DNA of 64,000 nt. Source: Phascolomyces articulosus (Eukaryota > Mucoromycota > Mucoromycetes > Mucorales > Lichtheimiaceae). Positions 33,659-45,132 of the stretch are shown here, in pieces. Under the pieces are notes generated by a model. That model had not been told where the DNA came from. It did not search any database and was given only the letters and a program-made list of their open reading frames with translations. Made by a program: the position numbers and the translations under genes. Numbering within the stretch: the first letter of the stretch is position 1; the number at the start of each line of letters is the position of its first letter. The stretch lies in NCBI GenBank assembly GCA_025677815.1, contig JAIXMP010000033.1, positions 1 through 64,000 on the forward strand, read 5' to 3'.

Positions 33659-36600
33659 CTAATTGGTTAAATCAACGGCAGCTTCAGAATCAGATGAGTG
33701 GATAGAGTGAATGTCAGCATCGTCAGGTATGGAAGTAAATTCATTTACATTTCTAATGGATCGATCAAAGACATCTTTGAAGATTGGATACCACGGATCA
33801 GTAGTTAATAATTCTGCTTTTTTTCCTCGTGCTTCAGGATATAGTACAGGCCATTGGATATTTGAATCATGTTTGATTTTGATTAGGATGATGTGAGCAT
33901 GCTTAAGTTGTAATACGATTGGATGTGTGCGTTTTGCGTCATGTGGATTAGTATGAAAAGGAAAAAATGTAGAGGCTTGAATATCGCTATAAAATGCAAT
34001 GGGACTTTGGAATGTATCGGCAGCAATTTGAGCACATTCAGGAACACAAAACCATTGATTATTTTGTGGATTCAGAATTTCTTTGATACGACAATGATCA
34101 TATTGTTTGTAATCACCATCAACGTTTTTTAAATAATGCATGAGCATAGCATCTTTTACATCGATATATTTCCCCTCAGAACCAAATAATTCAACAGCAA
34201 GTGCTCTAAATCCACAATTCCCATCACCAACTGGGTTATGAACCATTTCAACAGCATTGGGAGGGATCAGACTGATAACCATTTTCAAGTTAGGAACAAT
34301 ACGAAGTTTAGGTGATGAATTGGGATTAGGAACAGGAGGCGGTTGGATGTTTGTGTGTGTGGCTTCAGTAGGCTCGTGTCTTCCTTCCCTATACTCTTAA
34401 TTAATATATCAAGGAATAACACCTTTGGTATCATATTCACAGTTATACATTTATCCATACCAAATTTCTGCTGCTTCTCGGCCAATGCCAGTTTTGCTTT
34501 TCTTTTTACTTTCAAGTTCCTGGTGTTCTAATTCGATCAATTCACGTTTTTTTGTACTTTTCTAACCCTTGCTATCACCTCTTTTTGGGATGGTTTTTGG
34601 TTGCTGCATTTCTTCAAGATCAAAGAAAAGCTCATCACTGATTGCTCGTAAACGATTCAATAGCATGGTACGCTGTTGTTGGTCAGGATATTTAATTGAC
34701 AAATTACTGATACGTGTGAGTTCGTCGTTAATCTGATTCTCAACACTAACAGTAATGTATGGTTCCGTTATGGCAATGATGGCGCCGTTGTTACTGTTTT
34801 CTGGAATGTCAGTCTCTATAAAATACGAACATAATATTAATATTATATCTAAGTAACAAAGATTCATTTTCACTACCTTCAGGGACAGTTTTTTCGGGGT
34901 GGAGATGCCAGCGACGAGGAATTAAATTTAATGGGATTTCACCCGAAGATGGTAACATGTGACAGCAGGGAATATTATAATGAGCTTTGATAGCACATCT
35001 ACAAGTGTCTGTTTTTAACACATTTCGATGTCGCAGTTCATCACGGATGGAATAAAATGCAAACTTAGAGATGTTTCGTTCCAATTTTTTTAATCGTCCT
35101 TTTTGATCTGGAGAGAGGTGAGGATCGACATCAAATGACTCTTTATCAAGTTGTCTTTTCCATGCTAGATTCTTTTTTTACAACGTAGAAAAGGCCATTA
35201 AAAACATGTTTTCACTTAATATGTAACAATTCTTACATACCTTCAATCTGTAATGCTCATCAATTTGCTCAAAAACGGAGTAGAGATTGCCACTTGCTGA
35301 ATTAATGGAGTTTTTTAAATCAGCATGAGCACCTTCTACTCGGTTTGTGCTGTTATTACCGAAATGCTTTACGTATGCTATATCTATTCCGACCCATTTT
35401 TCACGAACTTCAAGTTTTCTACAAAAGAGGATCAAAAATACATATTAAAAAATTATTAGCTGTAAAAGATTAGATGGTCAAAAAATATGGGTTACTCACT
35501 CGTCCAAATACTTGATAACATCTGCTGGCCTTTTAGACTTCTTTGCAATTTCCTTGTATTTATCCATGGCTTTTGTCTCAAGCACATGGTCAGGAACAAC
35601 GTTCATATTGGAAAACTTGTCCATATATGCATCAGTCATCAAATAATTGACAGCCTTTTCAAGATCTTCATAATCATCTTTGATATCAAATAACTTTCGT
35701 AACTTGGTTCGGAAATTGCGTCGTAAATGAACTTTGCATAGCAACTTTTTCGAATTTGGAAAGACAATATCCAGAGCTCTCACCAAAGCACCCTCACTAT
35801 CCGTAACAAATGTCTGAGGGGTTGTAGGCTGATGAGATGGCCAAACTATATCCTGGAGCTGACTAACCACCATTCATAACTTTCGTTCGTCTCTTGGGAT
35901 ACCCATCCGCCAGCAATACAGAATGTTTTTAGGTCAGGATAGCCGATGTTTCCTGTGCCTACAACATTGACAAAAGGAAGACGATGTCTGTTTGTTTTGT
36001 AGGTCGCATCCATTACAACTACTTCAGGGAACTTGCGTGCTAGATCAATTGCTGTTTGGTGAGCAAAGAAAAGAGAAAGCAAAAAACGTTTATCTCCTTC
36101 TTTTTTTGAGTCCAATCGCACTACATATCCTTTATCTTCAAGTTTTTTGATTAACTGGAACATTGCATGATGAGGATCATTATTGAAAATTTTTTGTCGT
36201 AAGTTTGTAATATCTTTTGGGTCAACGACTTTATTACTGGCAGCAAGGAACGACATGATGGCACCATTTGATGCATGACTTTTGATCATATCAAGAACGA
36301 TTTTTTCATCATTATCATCAAGCCGACGTAACATTGGGTATGATGATGACTCTTGAGCAATTTCATGATTATGCTCGCCGGTATAAAATGAGACGATATG
36401 CCATTGTTGACTTTTGACATTCAAAGGGCGAAGAACAATCTCGAATTTACATCCAATGCGCTGGGAATATGATTGACGGTACTTTTTGCCTTTCTTTGTT
36501 TCAGGAGAATCAATGATTTCACCATTCTCATTGGCAATAAATGAAGTGGGCCCTTGAATTTTGCGATCGTCATTGTTATCATGGACGTCTTTGTTGACAG

Positions 36601-36787
36601 GTTGGCCAAAATGCTTACATACAAGACGCATCTTTCTCTTTTTCCCTTTGAGGGTACTTTTGGCGGTGTACAATGCGACATTGTGTTTTTTAGCCCATGC
36701 AAAGCAGGCATTCCTGGCAGCATTGTAATCTTCCCATTCTTTTTGTAGCTCTTTAGGAATTTCGTTTGTTGATGCTGAAGTAGACAT
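33659..36787 (-). pseudogene. MULE transposase fused to SWIM finger and OTU domain, damaged
   Basis: Single spliced gene on phase evidence: 35500..36787, 35241..35418, 34877..35171, 34461..34815, 33659..34388, with GT-AG introns. N-terminus: FAR1-like zinc region (GCKFEIVLRP, EHNHEIA). Then the MULE DDE core: VVMDATYKTNRHRLPF with the first Asp, FVTDSEGALVRALDIVFP with the second, and CKVHLRRNF. A SWIM finger follows (CRCAIKAHYNIPCCHML, CxC-n-CxH). The last exon is an OTU cysteine-protease-like domain with VGDGNCGFRAL (catalytic Asp/Cys motif) and a candidate His in KHAHIILI. Two lesions: a TG duplication within TGGTGG near 35868-35873 shifts the frame between the two Asp motifs, and an in-frame TAG lies at 34562-34564 next to a KRG..KG AT-hook-like stretch. 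All other junctions stay in phase. Confidence 0.85.
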
Positions 36788-37107
36788 TGTGATTTTTTTT
36801 AAAAAAGAATTTATAAAGAAGTTCGATTTTTTTAGATACGCGTTCTTGTCCTTTTTATTCGTGTCACTTCTCGGTGCTACTATTACTATTATTATTCTTT
36901 GGCTTTGCTTTTGATATACGTCTTTCTTTTATAGTATTTGTAAACTTATAAATAAATAGCACAGATAACTTTGTATATATAGTTTTAGTGATTATGACAG
37001 AAGTATTCCGTTTTTATTGCATAATGAATGGTTCAAATACTCCAACTACTTTTTTTATATTAGAGGGGGGGTGAAAGTCCGGACCGGACGGTAGAGGGGG
37101 GGTGTAT

Positions 37108-37133
37108 GAGGGGGGGTGCAAATAGATGTGGCC
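37108..37133. repeat. MULE terminal inverted repeat, right
   Basis: Perfect inverse of 33488-33513. Inside it (about 37062-37107) the C-run/TC motif recurs twice more. Confidence 0.9.
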
Positions 37134-37141
37134 GAATTTTA
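37134..37141. repeat. Target-site duplication, right copy
   Basis: GAATTTTA, identical to 33480-33487. Confidence 0.85.
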
Positions 37142-38123
37142 ATACCTCTTCCAAATTGTTCATATCTATATCTATTGTTATGATAGTCATGAGTGAGATT
37201 CCATCTGATAAGATATAATATTATGTTATTATCTAGTAGGGACAAGATAAAATGTAAAAGAGATATTAATATATCTTGATTAATTACATCATAAATTGGT
37301 CATACTGACGTCTAGTTAAATACAAAATACAATTATACAATTATGTTGGTTTCGAAATTTAAATATAAAATATATGCAATATATACTATCAGAAACTAAT
37401 AAAACATATATATTCCAAGATGGTATGTTATAGGGTAAATCTTAATTCTATTATCACAGTTATGCTTTGATCATCAAACAAATTATACACAATATCCTAT
37501 TGTTGAAACAATTCAAGAAAAATAAGAACATTGGCAATTTGATGTCTTGCAATATCCGAAAGAAGGTTTTATATTCTTCAAATGTATCAATGACAGTAGT
37601 TTTTATTTCGAAAAAAAGTTGGTTCATGATGGAGTATTACCAAGTAGAAATCAATAGTGGTAGCATCATGATATCTCCATATATAAGACATCCATTCCAA
37701 ATTCTACTATATTCATAAAGTATATATTAAAGTTTTGATTCATTGAATTTACAACACGTTATACCATATCTTTAAAAGAAAAGGCTTTAATACGTAGAAA
37801 TGCTTCCTTTTTGTTGATTGAGAATGGCCCATCTACAAGAAGAAGTACTTCTTCCTCAAAATAATAATAATAATAATAACATATCAATTTATGGATATTA
37901 ATAACAAACCATGGCTATAAGCTGTTTGGTTTATTGCAAGAATAAGGGATCACGAGCTAAAAAAAAAAAAATAATGCAAAAAAAAAAGCAGGGACCACAG
38001 AAGGAAGAATTTCAATAAGAAAGGCCCTGATTTTACACTTAACTATTTGTCTCAGCCCAAAAAAAAAAGTGTGATTTTCTTAAATATATATATACACTAA
38101 AACTAAAAAAAATCATCATTGTC
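37142..38123. other. Intergenic, MULE to golgin gene
   Basis: About 980 bp, AT-rich. It contains one possible gene fragment at 37451-37657, and the golgin promoter, rich in poly-A, just before 38124. Confidence 0.5.
37451..37657 (+). pseudogene. Possible decayed gene fragment
   Basis: A frame of 68 codons with one internal TAA (37523) and a terminal TAG. Composition is protein-like on both sides of the stop (YTQYPIVETIQEK before it; LQYPKEGFIFFKCINDSSFY after it). No family recognised and no flanking exons found. Confidence 0.3.
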
Positions 38124-40982
38124 ATGGCGAGTAGTAGTCCACGTACCCAATCGCCAACACAAGCGAGAACACAAATTGTAAAACAAGATGATCCACTGGA
38201 TGCTACCATGGAATCACCTAAATTACGAAACAAGGTACAATGAAAGAAAGGGAAATGATGTTCTTGTGTGAGGAAAAAAAAAACCTCTCCCTTTTATTTT
38301 TTAATCGCGAAAGCTTTTACCTTGATGGTTTTGTTAATATTATTTATCTATTAAACATGAAAAAAATGCTGTTTATGTTATTTATAGCAAGCTCCTGTAA
38401 GGACAGGTTCACAACGTCGACAAGAGTTGGAAAAGACAAACTTTCATTTATCGGAACAGGTGCGTGAAAGAGAAATCGATCATTGAATGTTTTATACGTA
38501 TACTTGCGAAAAGAAAAAAAAATGGAGTGAAAGGATGGATAACTCATAGATAAGATGATTAGGTCAAAGATTTAAAATATCAAATCTCTGGGAAGAGTAA
38601 TGAAATTACGAAACTTCAAGAAAATTTAGCAGCACGGTCATGTATGTTCTGATGGTGGATGTATGAATAGAAGAGGAAGAAAAAAAAAAGGGATGAATCA
38701 ATTACTGTGTATTATCAAGATTACTTATTGAACTGTGTATTTGGATTTATATAGCAGAACATGATGAAAAAATGAAGAAAATGAGAGGTAAAAAAGAAAA
38801 GTGAAAAAGAAGAGGGTTACGGAAAGTTAAATGAATTGAAATAAATACTAGAGATCTTCGCGCAGGCCACGAAAAATCTCGATGGATACCGAGCTTCTAT
38901 TGCAGCTAAAGATTTAGAATTACAACGTTTACGAGATGATTTGGATCAACATCAAGCGCGTGAACAAGAATTACGTTCCACTACCGAAACACAGACACGT
39001 AAATAGCAATGACGGATATCCTTCTCATCATACATTTTTTTGTTGATATATTAATAATTCTTGGCTGTACCTAAAATATAAATAGGTGATACCGAAAAAC
39101 TTACTTCCGAAGTCAATAGTCAAAAAGCCTTGTATGGTTCTCAAATTAATCAATTGGTATGTATCTATATATAAAAAAAAGGAAGGTGTGTGTGTACCTT
39201 AAAAGATATCATGCAAACACAAAAATTGGATTTTTTTTTCTCTTTCTTTTTTTTTTTTAATTATATTATCCAAGGAAGCCAAAGTACGGCAATTGTCAGC
39301 ACAACTTCAACAAACACGCAATGATTATGATCAATACAAGAAACGAGCAGGTCAATTATTGCAAAAAAGTAATAAGAATGCTCAAACCGAATCAAGTCGT
39401 TTGTCCGAATTAGAAGATACTATTCGACAGCTTCGTGTTGAAAAAAGGTATATATACTCTTTTTTTTTTGTTGAATGAATTAAAGGAGAATTTATTAATG
39501 TTGGAGAATATATCATAGTGAATTAGAAACTGAAAATGCGGACAATACACGAAAAATTGAATTATTGGAACATGATGTTCGCCAAGCTTTAGAACGTGTG
39601 CAGCATCTCGAAACAGATAATGAAGCATTGGTCAAGGTGAAAGAAGATAATAATGCCAAGCAAACACAAATTCATCGTTTACAAGAACGTATTGCTGCTG
39701 ATAGAATTTCACATGAACAAGGTTTGATATTTGTTGAATGCAAAAGAAGGGAATAATAAAGAAAAATAGAGTCTCATCCTTCATCAACGTTTGTCTCTAT
39801 AGCTTTGAAAGCATCTGAAGAAGCACATGAATCCGCTGTACGTCGATTAAAAGAATCATTGGAAAGAGCCAAACAAAACAAGGATGGTAATAACAATGAT
39901 ATCAAATCGCCAGACCAAGAGAAAAACAATGATGAAAAAGAAGCCATGGATCGAATTATGGAATTATTACATGATGAGAATTCTCAATTACGACAACAAT
40001 TGGCGAGCAAGGAACAAGAACTTGATTCTTTACAAAAACAACAAAAAGAACAAGACCATTCTTACCAACATCAACCATCTACACCATCACCTCAAGATAA
40101 TTACAATACACCTCCAGCCGTATTGGATACCACTTCGGAAGAAACACCCGTTGAAATTGATGTTTATGGTAATTTTTATTTATATGTTTATATATTTTCA
40201 TGCAGAAGGGACTGAAAAAAGCGCGGAAGTGGGTTAAAAGGGATTATTTGTATTAATCAGGTAATTAACTTTAAAATACACTCCTTTTTATTTATAGCAT
40301 CCATGAGTCACTTGCTTTCTCCCTTTGTTGGTAGTGGTAATAGTATTACTGGTACGACTGGAACATCATCGGGTAATAGGATCGATTTAGAAAAACAAAT
40401 TCAACAACTCAGAGATATGTTGGATGAAAGCGAGGATCGGGTCACAGCATTAAGAACTCAAGAAAAGGTATGATATAATACATCATTCATGCATCATCCA
40501 CTCTCTTTTTTTTTTTTTTTTGCATAATGGAATACTAATTTTCTACCTTATCATGAATGACTTATAGATACTTAAAGATGAAATTAGGTAAAAGACATTT
40601 AAAATCATATTCTGTGCATATTAATAATTTTTTTTTTTTGGGTCTTGGCAAATAGGAAATTGGATTCATTTGATCGCCGTCAAAACTTGAGTATAGAATA
40701 TCTCAAGAACGTGTTGTTGAAATTTCTTCAATCTGAAAACAAAGAGGTATTATTATTATTGTGTGTGAAAAAAAAAAAAAAACCAAGTGAAATTGGGAAT
40801 GGATGGGTGATAATGATGATGATGGTTTCCTCTCTTCTTTCTTTCTTCCATCATCATCTTCTTTAATAATGATAAATAACCATACAATATATTCTATTTA
40901 GTTTATGGTACCTGTTCTTGCAAAACTTTTATCACTTTCACCAGATGAAACTGATGAACTTCGAAAATCGGTCATGATATAA
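38124..40982 (+). CDS. IMH1: GRIP-domain golgin (coiled-coil, 538 aa)
   Basis: Coiled-coil tether of the trans-Golgi network, recruited by the small GTPase Arl1 in the Imh1/golgin-245 family. Thirteen exons: 38124..38234, 38388..38459, 38563..38641, 38755..38787, 38852..38998, 39086..39156, 39275..39447, 39519..39721, 39803..40168, 40298..40467, 40568..40587, 40656..40746, 40902..40982, all GT-AG and in phase. Residues 40-430 are almost wholly heptad-type (for example VRQALERVQHLETDNEALVK). A Pro/Ser/Thr/Gln-rich break (about 355-400) precedes a second coiled coil. The C-terminus is a GRIP domain with the key Tyr in LSIEYLKNVLLKFLQS, then FMVPVLAKLLSLSPDE. It is shorter than yeast Imh1. The orthologue symbol is a best guess among GRIP golgins. 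Confidence 0.82.
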
Positions 40983-41148
40983 ATGACGGACGATATTGGG
41001 ATTTCTTTGACGTTGTGTAACCTCCCTTTTTTTCTTTCTCTTTTTCTAAATAAATAATCTTTCATTATATATAAATTGCATATTTGCTTGGCTCTTTTTT
41101 TTGGCTTCTTCTTCTTTCCAAAAGGATTTTTTTTAAATAACTTTTAAC

Positions 41149-42850
41149 ATGTTTCCTCCAAATACTTACTTTTATATCAAATCCTCACTTGGGAACAATG
41201 TCGTGGATGTTTACAATGGTGAAACAAAGGTTATTATATAAATAATTCATGTGATAATATTCATATATCCTGATAGTTAACGTCAATGCTCTTTTTTTTC
41301 CCTGGGGTATATATATGTTTAGGCTGATACAGAATTGATTATCTGGCCACAGGTAAAACTTAATTCTATACAATTGGTTGTTCTCAATGGCATAATTGTT
41401 GAATTCTCTAATGACTTGTTTTTATGGATTTACCAATAGAAATACAATGATAACGAGAACCAGGTAAAAATAATCATATATACATGGAAGAGATGAATAC
41501 TGAATATGAAATGTGTAAAAATAAAAAACCGTATATAGCTGTGGCGTTATGAAGACGGCTTCCTCATCAATAAGAAATCTGATATGGGTACGTAAATTAT
41601 TAGGAAAAAAAAGAGATATTCAAGTTGAAGTATTTGTATTCTTTTTTTTTCTCATGCAAAACAAAATTTTCTACGCATGATTTATCATTTATATTAGTGG
41701 TCGATGTCCGAGGAGGTAAAGTAAATAAATAATAAAAGTTGTATGTATGTACATGAAACTCAATAACAGACAACGTATTGATATAATGGAATAACAGGTG
41801 ATGCCAAATCCGATACTCCTCTTATCCAATATAATCGCAAGATGACCATGTAAGATAAAATAAAAGAGAGTGGGAGTGATGAATGATAATTTCCTCATTG
41901 GACATATTTTTTCTCACATGTGAATTGATCAATGCAATTTTATAGGGCAGGAAATCAACGATGGGGTTATAGAGATGGTTTTGTTCATCTTTTGTCTGAC
42001 CCTCGCATGGTGTTAGATATCAGAGTAAGAAGAGGAGGAAGAAGAAAAACAATCAGGCTTATACGGATGATATGATGGGAGGACTTTGGATAATGACGCT
42101 TTTCTATTTGTTATTATTAGGGTGGGGGAACCAAGAAAGGAACCAAATTGATTTTGTACAGACGAAAAGATGATGAAAATGCAAACCAAAAATGGATTGT
42201 TGAACCTTTTGGTCAACCGTTCCAACAGCCAGGTGCTGAAGTGGCTGGTCCCTATGGTAATAATCCCTATGGCACAACCCCTCAACAACAAACCCAAAAT
42301 CCTTATGGCACAACACCACAACCTCCTAATCCTTATGGTACAAACCCATATGGTACCACTCCTCAGTCAGGTCTTGCTGGTTATGGTGCTCCTGATAATT
42401 CTTCATCTTATGGTGCACCTATTTCATATGAACATGGTAAGAAAGGATAGAGCAGAAAAATAAGGAGAAGAGTTTTAAACAATAATCGAGGACTAATATA
42501 CATTTTGGGAATTGGATAAATCAATGATAACAATAATAATTATAATAGCTGCCGAAGTACACCAACAAGTATATAACGAACCTACTGAACGAAAGGCTCA
42601 TTTGTCACATCAATTGATTGCTGGTGCCGCTGCTTTCGAAGCTGTCAAAGCCTACGGTCGTCATCAAGAAAAGAAGGGTGAAGATTTTAATCATTCTTTT
42701 ATTAAAAAGTCGGTAGCAGCTCTTGCTGCTGCTCAAATAGTCAAATTGGCTGAAGAACATGATTGGAGTTCCAAGGATCGTGAAGAAGCTACGCGTCATG
42801 CTGAAGCTGCTGCTGGTCATTATTGTCAACGTGAATTTGGATCAAGCTAA
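41149..42850 (+). CDS. Beta-trefoil (ricin-B-like) / PYGT-repeat / CipC-like fusion protein, 316 aa
   Basis: Nine exons: 41149..41229, 41323..41352, 41440..41463, 41539..41587, 41698..41715, 41798..41849, 41946..42024, 42121..42436, 42549..42850. Residues 1-150 form a beta-trefoil with three repeats marked by QxW boxes (NQLWRYEDGF, NQRWGYRDGF, NQKWIVEPF), each preceded by a VVDV/VVDVRGG/VLDIRGGG strand. It is a lectin-type fold with no catalytic toxin chain. Residues 160-215 are a Pro/Tyr/Gly/Thr-rich linker with NPYGTTPQ-type repeats. The last 100 residues are a CipC-like domain (DUF3759): TERKAHLSHQLIAGAAAFEA, then a helical Ala-rich part. There is no signal peptide, so a cytoplasmic protein is likely. 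CipC proteins are induced in stress and hyphal growth; the role of this fusion is unknown. Confidence 0.8.
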
Positions 42851-43392
42851 ATAATAATAATAAAAAATGACAGTTTAAATTAAATCTGTTAATGGGGATG
42901 AACGTTGATAGCAGTTGTATTCTGAATAAAAACAATTAAAAACATGTGCATCTGAAAAAAGAAAGGGTTGTTTACGTATTTGGATTAGTGTATTATTTTG
43001 TTGGAGAACTTTCTGGATTGTTTTATTTGACAAGTTTCTTCTGCATTGATTATCCACAATGTACAACTGAATGTGCGTTTATTATCATAGCGCGGATCAT
43101 AAACCCGTTCGATAACCAATGAGGTGGTGGTTTACAGTTTACTCAAGGATCAACAAATGAAATTATTTTCATCATCCCACATTGCTAGTAATCTAATGAA
43201 CGACTGACAGAAAAATTGTCAGCTCAGGAGTAACTATTTTATGGTAATAGAAAAATTGCTGCTCTATTACGTATTATAATGCATATTTAACCAACTAATA
43301 AATAGTTCCACTCCTGTTTAGTTCGTATTTTGATTGCATATTTTTAGTAGTAATTCCAATATAATAGTGGTGGTAGTCGTAAATTTTGCTCT
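42851..43392. other. Convergent 3' region
   Basis: Spacer of 542 bp between the CipC-like fusion gene and HET gene 2, converging. AT-rich; no coding sequence seen. Confidence 0.6.
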
Positions 43393-45132
43393 TTATTGAA
43401 TTGAAAATATTTTTTTGGGTTTATCATAACCAAAGAAAAAATATCGTGCATTTTTTATAAAACAGCATCCAATAGCTTTATAGTGTTTTTCCCCATGCTT
43501 TCTTTTTATCACAGGACAATAGACATCATCAAGGACTTCATCAAAGAAAATTTCTGGAAGTATTACGTATTGTGCAGAGGGATCGTCCACATATTCTGTT
43601 AAAGTATTGAAATCAATAGATGCAACCTCTTCTTGAAAAGTATCACTTTCTTGATTATCATCCGTATTCCACCAGAATAAGTATTCCGTCCTAACCTCCA
43701 TAAATCTGGATAATTGCTGGAGGTATTCAGATATACGGTCGAGAGAATGATTTAATTTGGAAATATCATTCAATACTGGATAAGGTAACTTGATTATTCT
43801 TTTTGCATTTATCCCGGGCAATTGAACATAAAGACAAGGGTGATAGTGTTCCTTGTTATCAAATTTATCGTCGTGACCATTTAACTTTGGTGGTAAGTTC
43901 TCGAATTGCAAAGTTGAGAATTTACCACTTTTTATGAATTGCTGGCCGTTTGTAACATAGGCACATGTAATATGTATGGTGTCTTTGTCTACATTGTAAT
44001 TTTGGAAAGATGTTGATACATTACGGTGAAAATGTTCACCATGAATACCAGTCCATGACGGCAAATATGTACATTTCTTGATTGCTGATGCATAATGGTT
44101 ACAGGATTTACCAAAAAGTAATATACCAAGATTTCTTTTAGCCAACAGAGTATAGAAACGAGTAAGCAGGGGTTTACATTCTTGTTTGTAATCAATCTTG
44201 ATCTTATCGACGATCTCTGGGAAAAAGCGGATGAGTGCAAAAACACGGTCATGGTCCTTAGTGCTTGTTCGTTGATGTGCATGATAGAGAATTTCCATAA
44301 CGCTTAATTCTTCAGGTTTTCTTTTGAGTAAATATAAATCGCCTTCAGTAGGAAGTTTATCATCCCAAATATGAATGTTCCTACCGACAATTAATAATTT
44401 TTTTGATTTTACTGCTTCTTCAAAAGTCCATAGACGAGTAAACCATTCGTGATTATGCAGTTTTTGTTGTTCATTATAAATGTCCCTGTATGTTGGTGTA
44501 ATATTTTTATCATATTGTACATAATATTCAGGAACAAGCGCGATGGTGCAGTATGCATTGCCATATATATTATGCATCTTGGGTATTTCGCGTTTCTTTT
44601 CTTCTGGGTCTTTCTGGTTGATGCATAATTGGTCGTACCATATATATTTGATGTTGAATTGTCGACATATTTGTTCAATGACACCTTCAAATTTAACGTT
44701 TTTCACTGTTTTCGGAAAGTAATCTCTTTTGTCCATGAGATCCAAAACTTTTCTTATTTTAAACAACTTGTCGTTTTTATAAGCCTTGATAAAAGGGATA
44801 ATGCCTTCGGGGTAAATATTATTTTCATAAGATATAATCTTATGTTTGCCTTCATCAAGTCGCTCATATTTCTTTTTGACTTCATCGGCGAGTACCATAT
44901 CTGCAGATTGATTCCAAGAATAGGATAGCGCGCAATATCCTTCGTTCACTTTAGACCCATAAACCGTTTCCATGGTAGATATACAAATAAGTTTGGTAGG
45001 CATGAATTCTTTTGGCTTGGGCAAATCATCAGGGACTGTTATAGGTGGTTGAGGGCATTTTTCATAATTTAAAAAACTTTTTCGTACAAACTGTGCAGTC
45101 TCGTAGTTAATATAATGCGCTTTCTGAGTCAT
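43393..45132 (-). CDS. HET-domain protein 2 (579 aa)
   Basis: Intronless HET-family protein. HET blocks: YCALSYSWNQSAD (about 72-84), IKYIWYDQLCINQKDPEEKK with IYGNAYCTIAL (about 165-200), and RLWTFEEA (about 239-246). Downstream are the family's HQRTSTKDHDRVFAL and LPSWTGIHGEHF segments, and a C-terminal LNDISKLNHSLDRISEYLQQ stretch shared with HET protein 3. A 338-bp internal tract (44221-44558) is almost identical to 46877-47214 in HET gene 3, while flanking parts are much more diverged. It lies tandem to HET gene 3, same strand, 930 bp apart. Role in allorecognition or cell death is inferred only from the family. Confidence 0.88.
   Translation of the reverse strand: MTQKAHYINYETAQFVRKSFLNYEKCPQPPITVPDDLPKPKEFMPTKLICISTMETVYGSKVNEGYCALSYSWNQSADMVLADEVKKKYERLDEGKHKIISYENNIYPEGIIPFIKAYKNDKLFKIRKVLDLMDKRDYFPKTVKNVKFEGVIEQICRQFNIKYIWYDQLCINQKDPEEKKREIPKMHNIYGNAYCTIALVPEYYVQYDKNITPTYRDIYNEQQKLHNHEWFTRLWTFEEAVKSKKLLIVGRNIHIWDDKLPTEGDLYLLKRKPEELSVMEILYHAHQRTSTKDHDRVFALIRFFPEIVDKIKIDYKQECKPLLTRFYTLLAKRNLGILLFGKSCNHYASAIKKCTYLPSWTGIHGEHFHRNVSTSFQNYNVDKDTIHITCAYVTNGQQFIKSGKFSTLQFENLPPKLNGHDDKFDNKEHYHPCLYVQLPGINAKRIIKLPYPVLNDISKLNHSLDRISEYLQQLSRFMEVRTEYLFWWNTDDNQESDTFQEEVASIDFNTLTEYVDDPSAQYVILPEIFFDEVLDDVYCPVIKRKHGEKHYKAIGCCFIKNARYFFFGYDKPKKIFSIQ

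Larger units (their letters stand above)
33488..37133 (-). mobile_element. Mutator-like (MULE) DNA transposon, 3,646 bp, probably inactive
   Basis: Complete element bounded by perfect 26-bp terminal inverted repeats (33488-33513 and 37108-37133, outer end GGCCACATCTATTTGCAC) and a perfect 8-bp target duplication. It carries one minus-strand gene coding for a FAR1-type DNA-binding region, MULE transposase core, SWIM zinc finger and OTU-type domain. The gene has a frameshift and an in-frame stop, so this copy is likely defective unless mobilised in trans. The right end carries extra internal copies of the C-run motif compared with the left. Intact termini and duplication point to fairly recent insertion, into the upstream region of the TMEM70-like gene. 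Confidence 0.9.

Noticed and set aside
41149..42436. Ricin-type toxin
   Set aside because: Only the beta-trefoil binding fold is present; no rRNA N-glycosidase chain and no signal peptide.
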